A DNA stretch of 64,000 nt from Ceratorhiza oryzae-sativae (taxonomy: Eukaryota > Basidiomycota > Agaricomycetes > Cantharellales > Ceratobasidiaceae). Shown here piece after piece: positions 1 to 12,620 of this stretch. Numbering within the stretch: position 1 is the stretch's first letter; each line of letters starts with the position of its first letter. The notes beneath the pieces are model-generated. The model did not search any database, was not told the origin of the DNA, and saw only the letters and a list, made by a program, of their open reading frames with translations. The DNA lies in assembly GCA_030998015.1 (NCBI GenBank), contig JARWMV010000235.1, forward strand, positions 248,001 through 312,000. The letters run 5' to 3'. Position numbers and translations under genes: made by a program.

Positions 1-109
1 CGGAAAGAGGAATAAACAAATCATCGTCCTCATCACGTGGTTTAGCCCTCACCACTGCACAGCCACATAACCGTAAATTCACTCATCTCCTGCACATCTC
101 TGTCACAGG

Positions 110-1633
110 ATGGCTCATCTCCTCACGGTAAACAAACGCATCTTAGTAGTACCTTGAACTATATGTCTCAGACTAACTGATACATAATAAACAGCTGCTG
201 AGATCCGCTACTGTCGCTGGGGCAGGTGCAATTGTCTTTGCTGCAGGGCAGCGGACTGTATGGGCAGACGAGCTTAAGGCTTCAACACCTAAAAAGGCCA
301 GCATTGATTTGTTTGGCCTTGAACACTCATACTGAGATGTAACGTTCTTGTATGTGATTCGTCTTGCATCCATCGACGTCATCCAACCTGGTCGCACGCA
401 TCTTATTTACCGACAACCTACACAAACGTGCTACAGCTCCCAATTTATTCGCCTCCAGAGCCCGATGTTTTCCTTGTACCCACAGAATCCGAGCTCGTCG
501 AAACAATCGGCCGAACCCGTCGAATTCTTGTCCGCGCAGGGGAAGAATCCAAAGATGGCATCCAGGGCGTTATTGGCAGATGGATTCAGGTAGAGAGGCG
601 AGTCGAGGGTGAGTGTATATCGAATGACTAACAATCATTATCGGTCGTGCTATACACGGTATACGCGAGAGAGGCAACAACTAGGCCATCTCTCTATTTG
701 AAGGATGTAACATCCCGCTCCTATCTATTCTTTTTGCTCGCAAACGTTTATATCTTAAATTAATCTCATTCCACAACAGCCCGGGTTAAATCTTTGATTT
801 CACCCGAGGAGCCGGTTACACCCGGTATTCTATATGTAGGCGTCGCGGCACTCTCCGGATCAGTCTTTGCACGCGGTCGTGAGTAAAGTTACAAGACATC
901 AGAAATTTCCGACTTACATAGCTTTAATTTCAAGGCACCCTCCCTGTTCGACTCGTTCTCCCTCCCGTCCTGTTCATCGGTGCTCTCAACTACTTCCTCC
1001 CCCAAACCACTCATAATGTCAACGCCTATCTTACCGGTCTTGAACGAGCGTATTTCCCCGCTCTAGCAGAGCAACATGAAGCAGCAAATAAGGCGGCCCA
1101 CGGTGCCGTCCAGAGTGTACGTTATTTCTCTGTTAAACAAACTTTAGTATAACCAGCCGTACCAACTAGCTGCGAGCGCAATACGCCTCCCTGCGCGGTG
1201 GAGCATCTCAACTGGTTGAAGATAGCGTCGACGGGATTCAATCCACGACTGGCCTGAAGATTCGAGACGTTACAATCGGTCGAGCACACGACGCTTCGGC
1301 AGCGGCTCAAGACAAATGCCGGATCCATTGCTCAAACCATCCAGGAACGAGCGGCAGAGTTTCACGAACGTGCAGCAGGCGTAGTCCATGATGTGCAATC
1401 GAGATTTAGCAAGAGCGATCCGATGCACCAGTGGAGCTTCTGGCCAAATCGAAGGGCGAGAAGGATATCAAAGAGAGGGTTGGAGAGGCTATCCGCGATG
1501 TGCGTAGTGAGGCCGCAGCCGCGTTGGGTGTCGCCAAGGGTACGTGATAGCCCCAGGGTTTATCTATGGCTTTACCTATACTGCTTGCAGAAAAAGTTGA
1601 GCCAAGGATGCTGAACCAAAACGCTTGGTCTAG
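110..1633 (+). CDS. MICOS complex subunit MIC26/MIC27 (apolipoprotein O-like), reading frame interrupted
   Basis: Inner-mitochondrial-membrane protein of the MICOS complex, which shapes cristae junctions. A short first exon (110-127) splices at GTAAAC to position 195 and gives a basic, Ala/Leu-rich mitochondrial presequence. From 437 the protein reads LPIYSPPEPDVFLVP, then a segment with RRILVRAGEE and GRWIQVERRVE. Two membrane-prone segments follow, near 790-890 (GILYVGVAALSGSVFARG) and 940-1010 (LPPVLFIGALNYFLPQT), as in the yeast MIC27 layout. The amphipathic, Ala/Glu-rich C-terminus runs to a TAG at 1631-1633. Introns lie near 608-780, 880-935 and 1540-1590. The exon 2 to exon 3 junction (about 257-436) is unclear. 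Single-base frame changes occur near 1300, 1430 and 1605, so the coding sequence is not continuous. Family assignment is fairly sure; exact exon ends are not. Confidence 0.72.
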
Positions 1634-4600
1634 TTCATGTAAGTACGTCTAGCCTACTTCGTAATCCGAGATAATCAATGCGCTCCTCCAGAATATTTGT
1701 ATGCCTGTGGCGGGTAGACTTTTCAAATGCATTTAGGATTCGTGACTGTAGCGGCACGGAAGAGGAGCTCGTGCACACGTGATGTGAAACCCGTTTTCAC
1801 ACCTCGGGTAAATAGTGCCACGAAGGCTTCACATGAGGCTTACAAGGTGGCGTACACTTCTTTCATCCATCTTATAAGAGGAAGAGTCGGGTTGAGAAGG
1901 GTAATTACCCCCTCTGCTTCTCAGGATGAGCAGCAGGGCAAACGACACGGCTGACCAGTCTCGATCCCCCAATACACCAAAGTCATCAAGTAATCGCCCT
2001 CTTGCGTCTATTCGGATGTAAACTTTGTGCCAACCGATTGTAGTACAAGGCCATACTGATGAACGTGAGAAGCCCGTTCCCCCTGGCGGGACAAAGTGGT
2101 GCAGCCACCATGCGGAAGTAAGCCCTTGATTATCTATATTCCGTCCCTACAAGTTCTAACGGGCAGGCCAGATGCGCCAAAATCTTCACGGCATGTTCCA
2201 CAAGCTACTAGAAGAGACTACACAATGGCCGTACCTTTGCCCGATATATCGGTCGCTAGACGGAATGTGATCTAGGCTGGCCCATCGAGATCGGAAGGCC
2301 GCTCCGTGTGCGGATCAATGTCTGGGGAAGGTGCTTGCTGAAGCATATCTATTTTACGAAGCATATGCAAGGGCGCGCATGCTACTTATTTCAATTATGG
2401 ATAAACTAACGTCCAGCCCTATTTTCCAGTGATGATTTGGTATGAATTTTCGCCCTGGGATGGTACGCGGTACTTGGACACATTTTCCTAGACATTTGTT
2501 GACAAGAGCACCATGAATATCTTGATGACGCTCATAGTCACATTCAAGGCTATCTCCAAACGATCGAACATCGCATTTCCACGCTCATTCTCTGCATGCA
2601 CTGATGAAAATCAAAGGTCTATTGCTGGTTTTGCTGCTCAAAGTCTTGGCCGCATTGGTCGGGCAGACTAATACTGCAACCACCACGGAAAGTATTTTGG
2701 ACAAGTCTCGGTCTGCAACTTGGCCTTTCCTACGCCGCAACAACTTTCGGAGGAAGTGTCCCGAAACTGAATCGTCGACTCGTGTTTGGAAGGAGGGCAC
2801 ACACACAACTACGTGAGCTCTTGCTGGCAAAGCCGAGAATCCAAGTTGCGGAAGACGACGAAGGGTCGTTCCCTGCCGCCACTGCGACTCTTTGGTCGAG
2901 GATGAACATGCGCATATAATCACGGCATACTTTGCCGCATCATCCGGAACGAAGCCCACTTGTTTGTAGTTGCATATACCCCAAACAATCTGTTTTTGGA
3001 GGGCGGCCGTCAGTTTGGCCCGAGATGGCCTCGTCGGGAGGGGACCTGCAGCCAGAGGAAGAAGTCGAGACCCCAGTGCGCTGCATGATCACGTTCATTT
3101 TGAGCCCACTACTCCAAATCAGCTAGCTTCGCCTTCTCTGGGACTTTGTCGTCGAGCCCGCACACTTGAAAGTCCGAACGGCAGTTCAAGACGTGATATC
3201 CAGATCTGAAAGTTTAAACAGGAGAGCGATAGATTAAATTGGGCTAAACCTCTTCAACAGAAGCCGTTGACAACTGATAGCGATCCCACCGGGTCCGTCG
3301 AGGTTCTGCGCGCACGCTCTGCCAAACAGCCTTTCCTCGGGTGACTCGCGACGGACACATTCGAGCCCCGATATCGCTTCGTTCGTCCGTGGTGGGAAAT
3401 GCCTATTTGCGCCGGTTTACCACTCGGACTGGTGCGACGCCGTGCGAATATTCGCTGCTCACCACGTTCCGCTCTACGACCGTGTATTCCCGTAAATCGT
3501 TGGATCCGTTTCGCGGGGACCTCTGAAGTCATGATCGAGTCGCTGGTGCCGTGCGTGGGCAGAACCAGAATCCAGAGGATCGATATGGACAGGCACCGTG
3601 CGCCAGGTACGAGCTGGACGAGCTCCTGGAACTCGCTGGGTATGTAATGCTACTCCTTTGTGCAATCTAAACTTTATGGTACATTCTGACAAATTGCACG
3701 TGTTAATTAGGGTGACGATGCTCGGCATTATCGAGGGGCCCTGTGAATACACTGGGATATACCGACAGTCGGACTGAAGGGTTCATGAAGAGTTTATTTT
3801 GTCGCCACATGTCTGGCTCATATTGGTCAGTTAAATTCCCCAGGTACAGCTTATCCGTACAATGCAATGACGAGAATATGCTGCCAACCCGCGGGATACA
3901 ACCCGGCGGCAAAGTTCATCTTGAGTGAGCTATTGAACCGGCGCCAAGTGCCAGACGCAATGTTTACCTTTTGTGCTACGATTCCAGTCGATACAACCCT
4001 GGAGCGGGCGCCGGGGCTCGCATCGAAACATTACAATGCTTTAAAAAAAGTCAATGCGCTGAAGATGAACCGGGACGTTATAGTCGAGCGGACACTCGCC
4101 CGGTTAGAGCTAAATGACCCCCCGTTTTCTTACTCGGATCAAATATGAGCCAGTCCCAAAACGTATCAAGCGCAACACCTGCCTCGTCGAAATCGCGTCT
4201 AAACATAGTCCAAGCCACGGGGACACCACGTATCCTCGAGCTCTTGGTTGACGCTTGCATGACCATCAATGAGACGTCCCAGTCCAAAATGCGCTGGTCG
4301 ATCGCCTGGAAGCTAGACCTGAACACGGTTACAAGCTCATCAACCGGCAGCTCGGGCGCATTTAGCTATGCATTCAGTCCCCCCCCTCCTCGGGAGATCC
4401 CATCGTTGTCGCTTGTCCCCACAACCAGTCGTACCGAGCTAATGCGTGGTCTAGACGCGCCACAGGCGGTTTCGGCTCCCCAATGTCCACACCGGCGTCG
4501 TGAATGCGCGGTCTGGACGTGCCAGGCGCCACCGAGTGGTTCGATCAGCTGATTATGATGACGGCTGAAGCGCACGGGACGTTGGTGATACTGGACACTT

Positions 4601-5686
4601 GGGGGGGTGCGCCATCGCTGATTGACAGATACGACCCTTGGCTTGGTTATTATTGGCACCCTCTTTTTTTTTTTTTGTTTCTTATTCTCCCGCTTGATCC
4701 AATTCCGAACCTTCGATCCCCAACTCTACGCCTGGATTCACCCTGCTGCTACCCCCCCTCCTCCCCCCCAACTCACCTATCGTCCATTCATATCCTCGTT
4801 CACACGTCGTGATCGTCCCCTACCTTCTGAACACACCCCCAACCTCCCGATAAGGTTTCCCCTCGTTCATATCAATGTATCACCGAGGCAACCCAAACAC
4901 CTCGTGTTTCCAACGCAAATCAATATTCGTCTGTATACCTAGTTCAACAGATTCCGTGTGTATGTGTACCTTTTTTCTTCTTCTTCTTCTTCTTCTTGTG
5001 ATGAACCGTGGTGATGTACATAGACTGTCGGCGATCAAACCCGTCACGTTGATATTGAAAAAAAATAAAACTCTGGCGCAATGTACCTTGTCAACAGCGA
5101 TCCAAGACATACGATTCTAGCTCTATCAGTAGGGCTGGCGAACTAACAGCCCCGTGTACGTATAATCAAAGTTGTCCTCTGATCTAGACTAGACGACCAT
5201 ACTCCATGTTCCGGGAACGCCGACCTTGGCCCCAAAAAGACCAGCTGGTGACGACGACCACAACGCCACCAAAAATTTGGTAGGTTACGTCCCTGAAGCC
5301 AATCACCGCGCGAAGCTCGAAATGCCCAACGTTGCGCAGCAAAGAGAGATTCTACGAGTTGGATTATCCAATAGAAACGCACTATCCAGACACCCAAAGC
5401 GCTCTCCTTTAGAATACACTTTTTTCAACCAAGGAAAAAAATCGAAACCAAAGCAACAGTCTACATTACACAGCAGGACAACGCAAAGCCAAGTTGCATG
5501 CTGAAAACATACTAAAGACCGATCGGAATCGGACCAGAAGCCAGAAAGAAAAAAAAGTCAATAAATTCAAAAAGACAGGAGGCGATCGAATGAATGAGAC
5601 CGAGCGAGAGACTATTCCGGAATTCAAACGGATAAAGGAGAGGACGAGTCTACATGTGTATACGACTCCTACAGCCCTGAACCAGT
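1634..5686. other. Gene-poor stretch with degraded coding-like segments
   Basis: No intact gene is recognised. Several pieces look like former coding sequence. On the + strand, 2200-2960 can be read as protein only with frame changes, including a Cys-rich bit near 2880 (CRHCDSLVEDEHAH) that recalls the zinc-binding tail of LINE reverse transcriptases. At 3540-3650 an exon-like stretch ends at a GTATGT donor. Between 3867 and 4640 three overlapping frames are open in turn. None matches a family I can name. 4640-5690 looks like untranslated or intergenic DNA. Confidence 0.4.
4661..4998. repeat. Pyrimidine-rich low-complexity tract with poly-T and (TTC)n
   Basis: A T-run begins near 4663, C-rich runs lie at 4750-4770, and a TTC triplet array spans about 4971-4997. 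Such tracts are common in fungal untranslated or promoter DNA; nothing here points to a specific function. Confidence 0.7.
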
Positions 5687-7438
5687 CTAGAACATGACAC
5701 CGTCCTTGCCGCCATTGACCGGGATGGCTAGCGCTGCACCAGTGACGCAGAGCGCAAAGAGCATCGCCCACGAAGCCGAGCGAGCAACAATGTGCCACTG
5801 GGCACGCGAGACGACGGGAGAGCGGACCTTGGTCAATGGTGAAAAGATTTCGCGCACCGTGCTGCGCTTTTCGTGCACGCGGGTAATGACGTGCTTGTCT
5901 GGGAGGCATCAAAGTCAAAGCTAAAGGTCGAGGCCGTGTCGGTGCGAGGGCTCATCGGGCCGTCGTGGAGGGTGGCGCTGTCGGCAGAGGACCAAAATGA
6001 GGCGGCCGAGCTGTCCTTGTTCTTCTCGTCCCAAGTGGGATGAAGGGTGCGGTCTCAAACACGGTCGACGTGGGCGAGGCAGCATAGTATCCGTTTTCTA
6101 GGTCCGATGAATAGGTCTGGGCAACTTCGCGGGCGTTGAAGGCGTCTGTGTTGGCATCGTAGACGTAAACCTTGTGTGGAGAAGCCGGCTCGCGGTACCC
6201 AGAGTCTGTCTTGATGGCGTTCAAGTTCAGGGGCGTGGGGCGGTGAGATGAGCGAGGGGAGAGAGTGGCGGGTGTCGGCTTGGTGGGAGACAGGGGGATG
6301 GCATCCTTGGATTCGCCAAAGCTGTCAATCTTGATGTCGGCCGTGGCCACGGACTGGGTCGACGCTGCGGCCGCGGGTTCGAGCTTGATGGAAATGCGAC
6401 GTTCGGAAGAGCTCTGCACTTGCAAGGGAGCCGAAATGTCAGGGCGAGCAAGTTCAAATGGACGAAGCTGACGACCGCCGCCGCACAGGTACTGTTGCAA
6501 GGATGAGTATATGCGCTCATCAGGAAGCATTGAAGCACTCACAATCACAAGGCACAGGCCGTTCCACGAGGCAGGAAGATTGTCATGCCGAGCCAGAGGA
6601 AGCTCAGATTGGGAATGCGCTTGCGGCGACGCTCGCCAGAAAACACGCTGAGCAGGATGAGACCAATGGCTGTCATGATGGTGACGACCCCGCTGATCCA
6701 GACGCAGGTAGCACGCTTCGAGTCGGCATTGCAGATGCGTGTGCGCAAAAACTTTTTCAAGCTCTCGCGCAGGCTGGTCTCGACGTCGCTTCTTGATGGG
6801 CTCAAAGACCGAGGGGGGCGGGTGGGGCTGGCCCTGGGTGGATTGGATAAAGTTGTTCATCTCTGGTGTGGGTCAGTACTATGCACCACGACAATGAACA
6901 GTACTCACGTGCCGATGCCAGGTTGAGCTCGTGGGACGACTGGCGGGAAAAGAACGTGGCCTTGGCGCGGGTAAAGGACATGGCGAGCTTGGGGTCGGAT
7001 GGGCCGTTGCGGGCGAACCATGCGCGGTGCTTGGCGCTGTACTCCTTGAGCCAGAGGATAAAGTACAGGTTCTCGGCGCCGAACTCTTCGAATCTGGAAG
7101 GGGGTGAGAGGGTGGCCAGCGCGAGATAGGGGCGACTCACAAGAGGTACTCTTCAAAGTCCTTGAGGCTCAGGGGGGGCAGGTGCTTCTGCATGAGCATG
7201 TCCTCGAGGGTGACGTGCAGGGTGGGGACGACTGCAGAGGGTTAGCCGGGCCAGACGGGGGCGCAGACGACGTACTCGACCATCCCCTGACCTCGGGGGC
7301 CCTGGGGGGGTTGAAGACGCGGGCGGGGAACTTGAGGAAGGTAATGAACGACCAGGGCATCTTCTCGGGGCGCACGTGCATGCTTGCGCGCGGGCGGGCG
7401 GGCGCAGGCGGCGGCGGCGGCGGGGCAAGAGCAGACAT
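5687..7438 (-). CDS. RGS-domain membrane protein, Rax1-like, with several frame changes
   Basis: Putative regulator of G-protein signalling anchored in the membrane. The start at 7438 opens with a Pro/Ala-rich leader. Introns follow after the FNPPRAPE segment and after LKDFEEYLL (about 7092-7138), and another (GTGAGT to CAG, about 6862-6908) sits just before the MNNFIQS exon. The RGS core includes LSLKDFEEYLL and FEEFGAENLYFILWLKEYS. Downstream, about 6590-6800 encodes a transmembrane helix (GVVTIMTAIGLILLSVF) and a second hydrophobic block; a later exon continues with RQLRPFELARPDI, a signature shared with fungal Rax1/RGS proteins. A last transmembrane segment (SWAMLFALCVTGAALAIPV) lies just before the TAG at 5687-5689. 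Frame changes occur near 6800, 6585, 6045 and 5895; each lies between stretches that are clearly coding. Membrane topology and G-protein target are inferred from family. Confidence 0.75.
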
Positions 7439-10400
7439 AGTGAGCGACAACCGCAGGAGACAGGCTGGGAGACTGGCGACCTCCGTCCTCCACCCCTGGT
7501 TATATCCCGCGCCGATCCGCTCCCCCGGCACCGCCCCTGGCCTCCGCGATTTGCATCCGGCCCGTCGTCTTCCCTCGATCTGCGCCGACTATCCCTTCTT
7601 GGGCTGTTCCACCTGCTCGGTCCGGCCGCCCCTCCTATCACCCATGGCCGTGGTCTGTGTGTCCCCTGCGCTTGGCGCCGTGCGCGACCGGCCCACATCG
7701 CCCAGCGCAGTCGGTAAAAATTTAGGCATTCCACTCGCTGGACATCAGGCCCTAGCCATCTGCCCTAGGCCAGGGATTCGCTGTGGCTCAGGATCAGCCT
7801 CGTGCGGTCGGCCGTATCGCTGATGGGCATCCAGCACTCATACGATCGTCCATTTCCTACTCAATTGACCCCGTCGCTCTGCCCGTATCCCCGCTGAATC
7901 TGCTTGTTGCAAGCAGCACACCTTCTCAGCAACGCCGCCGCGACCTAATGCCTATTTGGCTTAATATGGTCCACACGCACACACATATAATATATCATTT
8001 CCGCCTCTTCCGAATAGCCAGTCTCCCACCAAGCAAATTTCGAAGTCGAGCCCCCGAGTTCTAGCTCGGAACTATCAATCGACATGATTGATTGCTCAAT
8101 GACTCTACCCTTCCAGCACGGCTCTTGCCCCTCGCGCTCCCGGCCGGCACACAACTGGGCCCGAACTGGGACCCAGCCCAAGATTTTCGTTCAAACGTAA
8201 ACGCCGATGTTCGGCTGCTGTTGATCCAGTTCGCCGAATAATCGTACTGCGTCATAGTCGTGTGAATTCGTGGGTACCTTGTTGCATGCCAGTGTATTGC
8301 ACCCATATCACGCCTAGACCCGTCGTCATGTCGAGTGGAATGCACATTATGAACAACCTTTGCGCTCGTCCCAAGACTAAAACCGTGCGAAGCTGACCGT
8401 GGGCAATCACCACATCTAACCTCATCGACCTCGCTTAATGAACTTCGCACGCATTCTGATCGCAAGCAAAAACTAGCTTCGACGCTACCTGACGAAGCCG
8501 GAGATTCGAAGAAAAAAACAAACCAGATAAATCGTACGTGCTAAACGGTAAAATGATCCAAGATACAGCTGCATGTCATGCGCATAGAGTCAGCAAACAA
8601 AAGTCAGCCAGAGTCTGCCCCCACAAACACGCCACGTCAAATCGCCGATGCCCAATTGTACTCACGGCACGAGCACCAACGTTTCATGCAGTCGTATTTG
8701 CTTGGCTTTTTGCCTCTGCCCTTGCCCTGTCGCCCTCGTTCGATCCGATGTCTGCGTTTCGGATTTGGGGGGGCAGGCGTTGGGTCGGTCCATAAAAAAA
8801 AACAAAAAAGAGACGTTGACACTCCAATTGCCCACCTTTTTACCTTGGAAGAATAATTTGGCATGTCCCAGTCATTCCCGCCAATGCCTCGGGCCTGCTG
8901 TCAAGAAAGTAGAGAGCGTCCTTGTCCGGCGCCATCACCAGCGGTTTCGGCGCCACCAATTACGTCCAGAACCAATTGAAATGCGCTTTGTCATTGCCAC
9001 AGGAGCACGGCCAGGCGCCACCCGGTAGGCTTTTGCACGGTGTCTTCCTCTGCCGTTACAGTCCGTACCTCGATCGACTTTCGTCATAGGTTTTACCATG
9101 CGCAGGCCCAGAATCGAACTTGGAAGTCGTGAGAGGCTGGACGAAGAAGAACGAGTGGGATTCTTCCAGGCCAAGTCTGATTTTCCTGGCATTCTAGCTC
9201 TCTGTATGCACCGCCATAACTCGCCTTGGGTGTCTCGTTTGGATTCGCTTTCTCTTTGCGCTACACACTCTCTGTACCTTTGGTGCAGAGTGTTGGCTGG
9301 TTGTCTCCTCCGTAGTTTGACCGGGACCGGGCCTTGGCTCTTTATCAGACGGCTAGGCGCTTACAAAGAATAGATTTGATCATGATTACGTATTGGGCAT
9401 GGATAGCACATGCGGATTCGTAGGTATTTCACCGACGATCAGCATCAGTAGGTGCTAGGGAAGGGAGCCGTACTAGGAGGAAATCATCTCGCAAGGGCTT
9501 CATGATTTGCAACTTCTCAGCCACCACCCCCACTATTCGACTTCTTCATCCCGGCGACGATACTCTTTTCATAACACTGCACTCGCATGAATACATCATC
9601 CACGAAATGTATATATAGCTCAACCCAGCGAGGCTGGCACCAAACGACGACCTAGCAGCCTATTAATGCGGGGTTTCTTCTGAGCACTGTCCCCCGAGTA
9701 GCCCCTACAAGTATGTTCGTGCGCTGTACGATGTATTCTTGTTTATGTGTGTGTGTCAGCTCGTACTTAGCCTATCTTGCTGTATTTTATTTCACTTATT
9801 CAGCCCGAGCTTTTCAAATGAATTCCCGCGTGGTGTTCTCGCGTTCGTCGTCACAATTCTATTCTTGGATTAGGCGGCTTTATCTGGATTAGTGCAGCAC
9901 AGCAGTCCCGCAGCTGCATCGTATTACACCATCTACATCGAGCCTATCAAACCAAATCCACTCTAGAACCCTACGCTCGACTTTAGATAACCATTCATCA
10001 GCCAGGCGTATTCGGTCGTGACTACGCAAAGCTACATCATGTCACAGGCATCGCCATATTCATTGAATCAGAGATCAGGTTCCTATTATTTTTTTTCGAT
10101 TTGTCTGTTGCTCTCCCCCCCCCACCTTCTCTGTGTTTTGCGCTGTTTGAGCTAGGTCGTCGTCTGGGTCTTGTTTTGGTCAAGCGGGAGAGGATGGCTG
10201 ATGACAGCTTTGCTCTGTTATCTTGATATGGGTTTTAGTTAGGGTGCATGGATCAGTCGTGTTGATTTGCCCTACGCGCGATCCTCTGTCGCGTCGACGA
10301 ATCTGCTCTTCGCAAGGGGACGGATGGATCCCTTGGGGGGCAACCGGGCGTTATCAGCACAAACTCGGGCCACGCGTATCGGGTGGACTCCCGACGCTTT

Positions 10401-12620
10401 GATAATGCAATCCACCCAACAAATCGTTGTATTCTGTGTTCCCGCATCCATCATCCTCATCATCATCCCACCACCGCCACCAAACCTGGTCGATTGAAAC
10501 CGAGAAGGCAGATTTATGTGGATTAGTTACCCATACGCGGAGACGCCGAGCCCATGTGCTTCTCGTTTGGTCCAGTTCCGGATTATCGCATCACCTGAAA
10601 TATTGTTTTTTGGGTGTTAGTCCGTTGCTGCGTTCGTAGTCATGTTCCAAATATATCTATATCTATATCTATTTATACTTATAGGAACCAATAATAGTAT
10701 CGTTGCTGCCTTGAATGGGAGATACTACGAGAAGATGATGTGTATTTTGAAAAAACAAAATATGTCGGATATCATTCGGGACATCAACTTCTTCAGCCGT
10801 CATTTTTGTACATCGCTTGGTGGGGCCACTTGTACACCTAGGCGCCGTGTTTCATTCGGTTGGTCGGTACAACTCGATTGTTCTAGAGCTTAGGGGGCTC
10901 GACTGTAGTTGCGTATAGACAAAGTTAGGCACGGCCACTTCAGCAAGCAAGTTCTAGATTCTAGTCTCCGAATAACACGTTGACATCAGAAATATCTTGG
11001 ACAGTTAAAGGAAATGTGTCGGGACTACCATCCTCGTTTCTCCATGCTTGTATTCGTGCCAGGATGTACACCGTGTTATGCCACGCCACTTGCTCGCTAT
11101 GACGACCAGAGTATATGATCTCACCGAGGATCCGAACGCGCTAACTTGCCCGCACGATTCCGAGCCCGCAAGCGCAAGCGCCTACTGTCAGTGTTCCGCG
11201 CGTCACGACTTGTGTATTGCGTTACAAGGGACCGATCGACTCGCGCGCCTCGTGAAAGAAAACTTGGATGCACCTCGGGTGTGTACATCCCTACATTGGA
11301 CAATGGCTGGGCTGTTGTCCAATATGTCGGGTTCTGGGTTCTTTCGTTCAGAGTGGGCGGTGTTTGGACAGGCCGAGACTCGTTCATTTCTGGTAGACTT
11401 AGTTAATTAATTGGATATGTGATTAAAGTGTATGAGATCCCTGGTGCCTAATCTAGATCACGAACGTCAGTCATGACGCAGCCTGAAGCCTTTGTCCCTA
11501 GTTCATAAATATACCGGCGACTGGACGTCAACGCTTTAGCGAATGAACAGCAATAAATCAAAAGAGCACGAGCGCTCGTGCCATCCATCTTTTGGTCAAA
11601 GTCCCCCGCGGCAAGTTTAGCTAGCTCGCCCGTGACTATGACTTGACCGATTTCAACCCAAACTCGTCTCGGGCGGATCAGGGAATACGACGCCATCGGG
11701 TTTTAGTGGCGTGATGTTTGTCCTTGGCGAAAGGGGAATCAGATCTGGACCATCGGTTCTGGAAGATATTGTTGCCAAATGACTCGACGGAACCGGGCGC
11801 GCGTTGTGTGTGTGGGTCGTGCAACACTCGTACGAGTGTCTAACATGTCTGTCCCTCATCCGTTCGGACATCTAACCTCGTGCTCCTTGAAAAGGGGCTT
11901 TGAACCCCCATTTGTCGCCTTTGGTTGAAAATCGTCCAGCGCGCCGCGGCAGTGCTTAACCTAAAGTTGACACTTGGCGTGTTTTGCAACCGCAGCCTCG
12001 GATGATAACGCCTTTCCGCTTCATGCTCGCCTCGCTCCAAACACCCGAGTTCGAAGCGGCCGGCCTCGATTGGGTGGAATGCTGCGAGGAACCTGGGTGT
12101 CGATCATTGCTACCAAGTCTTCGAACAATGATGTGATACTAGCCAGATGTGGGCCCGAGCGGCAGATGCCAAATAACTATGCCGCAAAGGCGGGTGCTGT
12201 GGCAGATGCGTAGCATGCCTATGGAGAGTTGGAACTACACGCCGAGCAAGAGTGCCGCATCTCTTGTCTGAAATTAAGACTGCCGATTATTCTATGAGGA
12301 CGTTTGGCTGGTAGAGGCAGATTAGCTGGGATGCCTACACATTTCCGCCATTAGCATTCCACATTTAACTAGACAAGATTGTGTTTGGGGCCTTTGAACG
12401 TGTTGGGTTATAATATCTACGAATATGATTTACTACGGGCTGTAGGAGGCAAAACCAAGGCCGCTTGATCGGCGTGGCACAGTTCACGAGGACAAATTGT
12501 TGAACATGATTCTCTATGGACATCACTGAGAGAAATAAACGTTATTTCGGAGTAATTCGATCAATGGATAGGCTCGTGCACTAGGGTACGCAGTTCAGAC
12601 GTCATGGCTATCATCGAAAA
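7439..12620. other. Five-kilobase stretch without a recognisable gene
   Basis: The first several hundred bases are the GC-rich promoter side of the RGS gene. Beyond that, the longest frames (for example 11048-11410 + and 11448-11696 -) match no family I know. Minus-strand 8850-9190 has short coding-like segments (VMAPDKDALYFLDSRPEALA near 8880-8945) broken by stops, perhaps a decayed gene. A (TATATC)n-like tract lies at 10650-10675 and a C-run near 10120. No tRNA could be folded from the one T-loop-like motif near 9115. Confidence 0.45.

Noticed and set aside
4145..4552. 135-residue open frame, Ser/Thr/Pro-rich
   Set aside because: Not supported by any family, start context or splice pattern; kept only as coding-like debris.
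5466..5918. 150-residue open frame on the minus strand
   Set aside because: It overlaps the true C-terminal exon of the RGS gene in another frame, and that frame shows the conserved transmembrane end.
7104..7823. 239-residue open frame on the plus strand
   Set aside because: It is antisense to the first RGS exons and continues into GC-rich promoter DNA; composition reflects Gly/Arg/Pro shadow coding.
9090..9190. Possible tRNA on the minus strand (T-loop-like GTTCGATTC)
   Set aside because: The T stem has a mismatch, no matching 5' acceptor strand (complement of CCTGCGC) lies about 70 bases upstream, and no anticodon arm folds.
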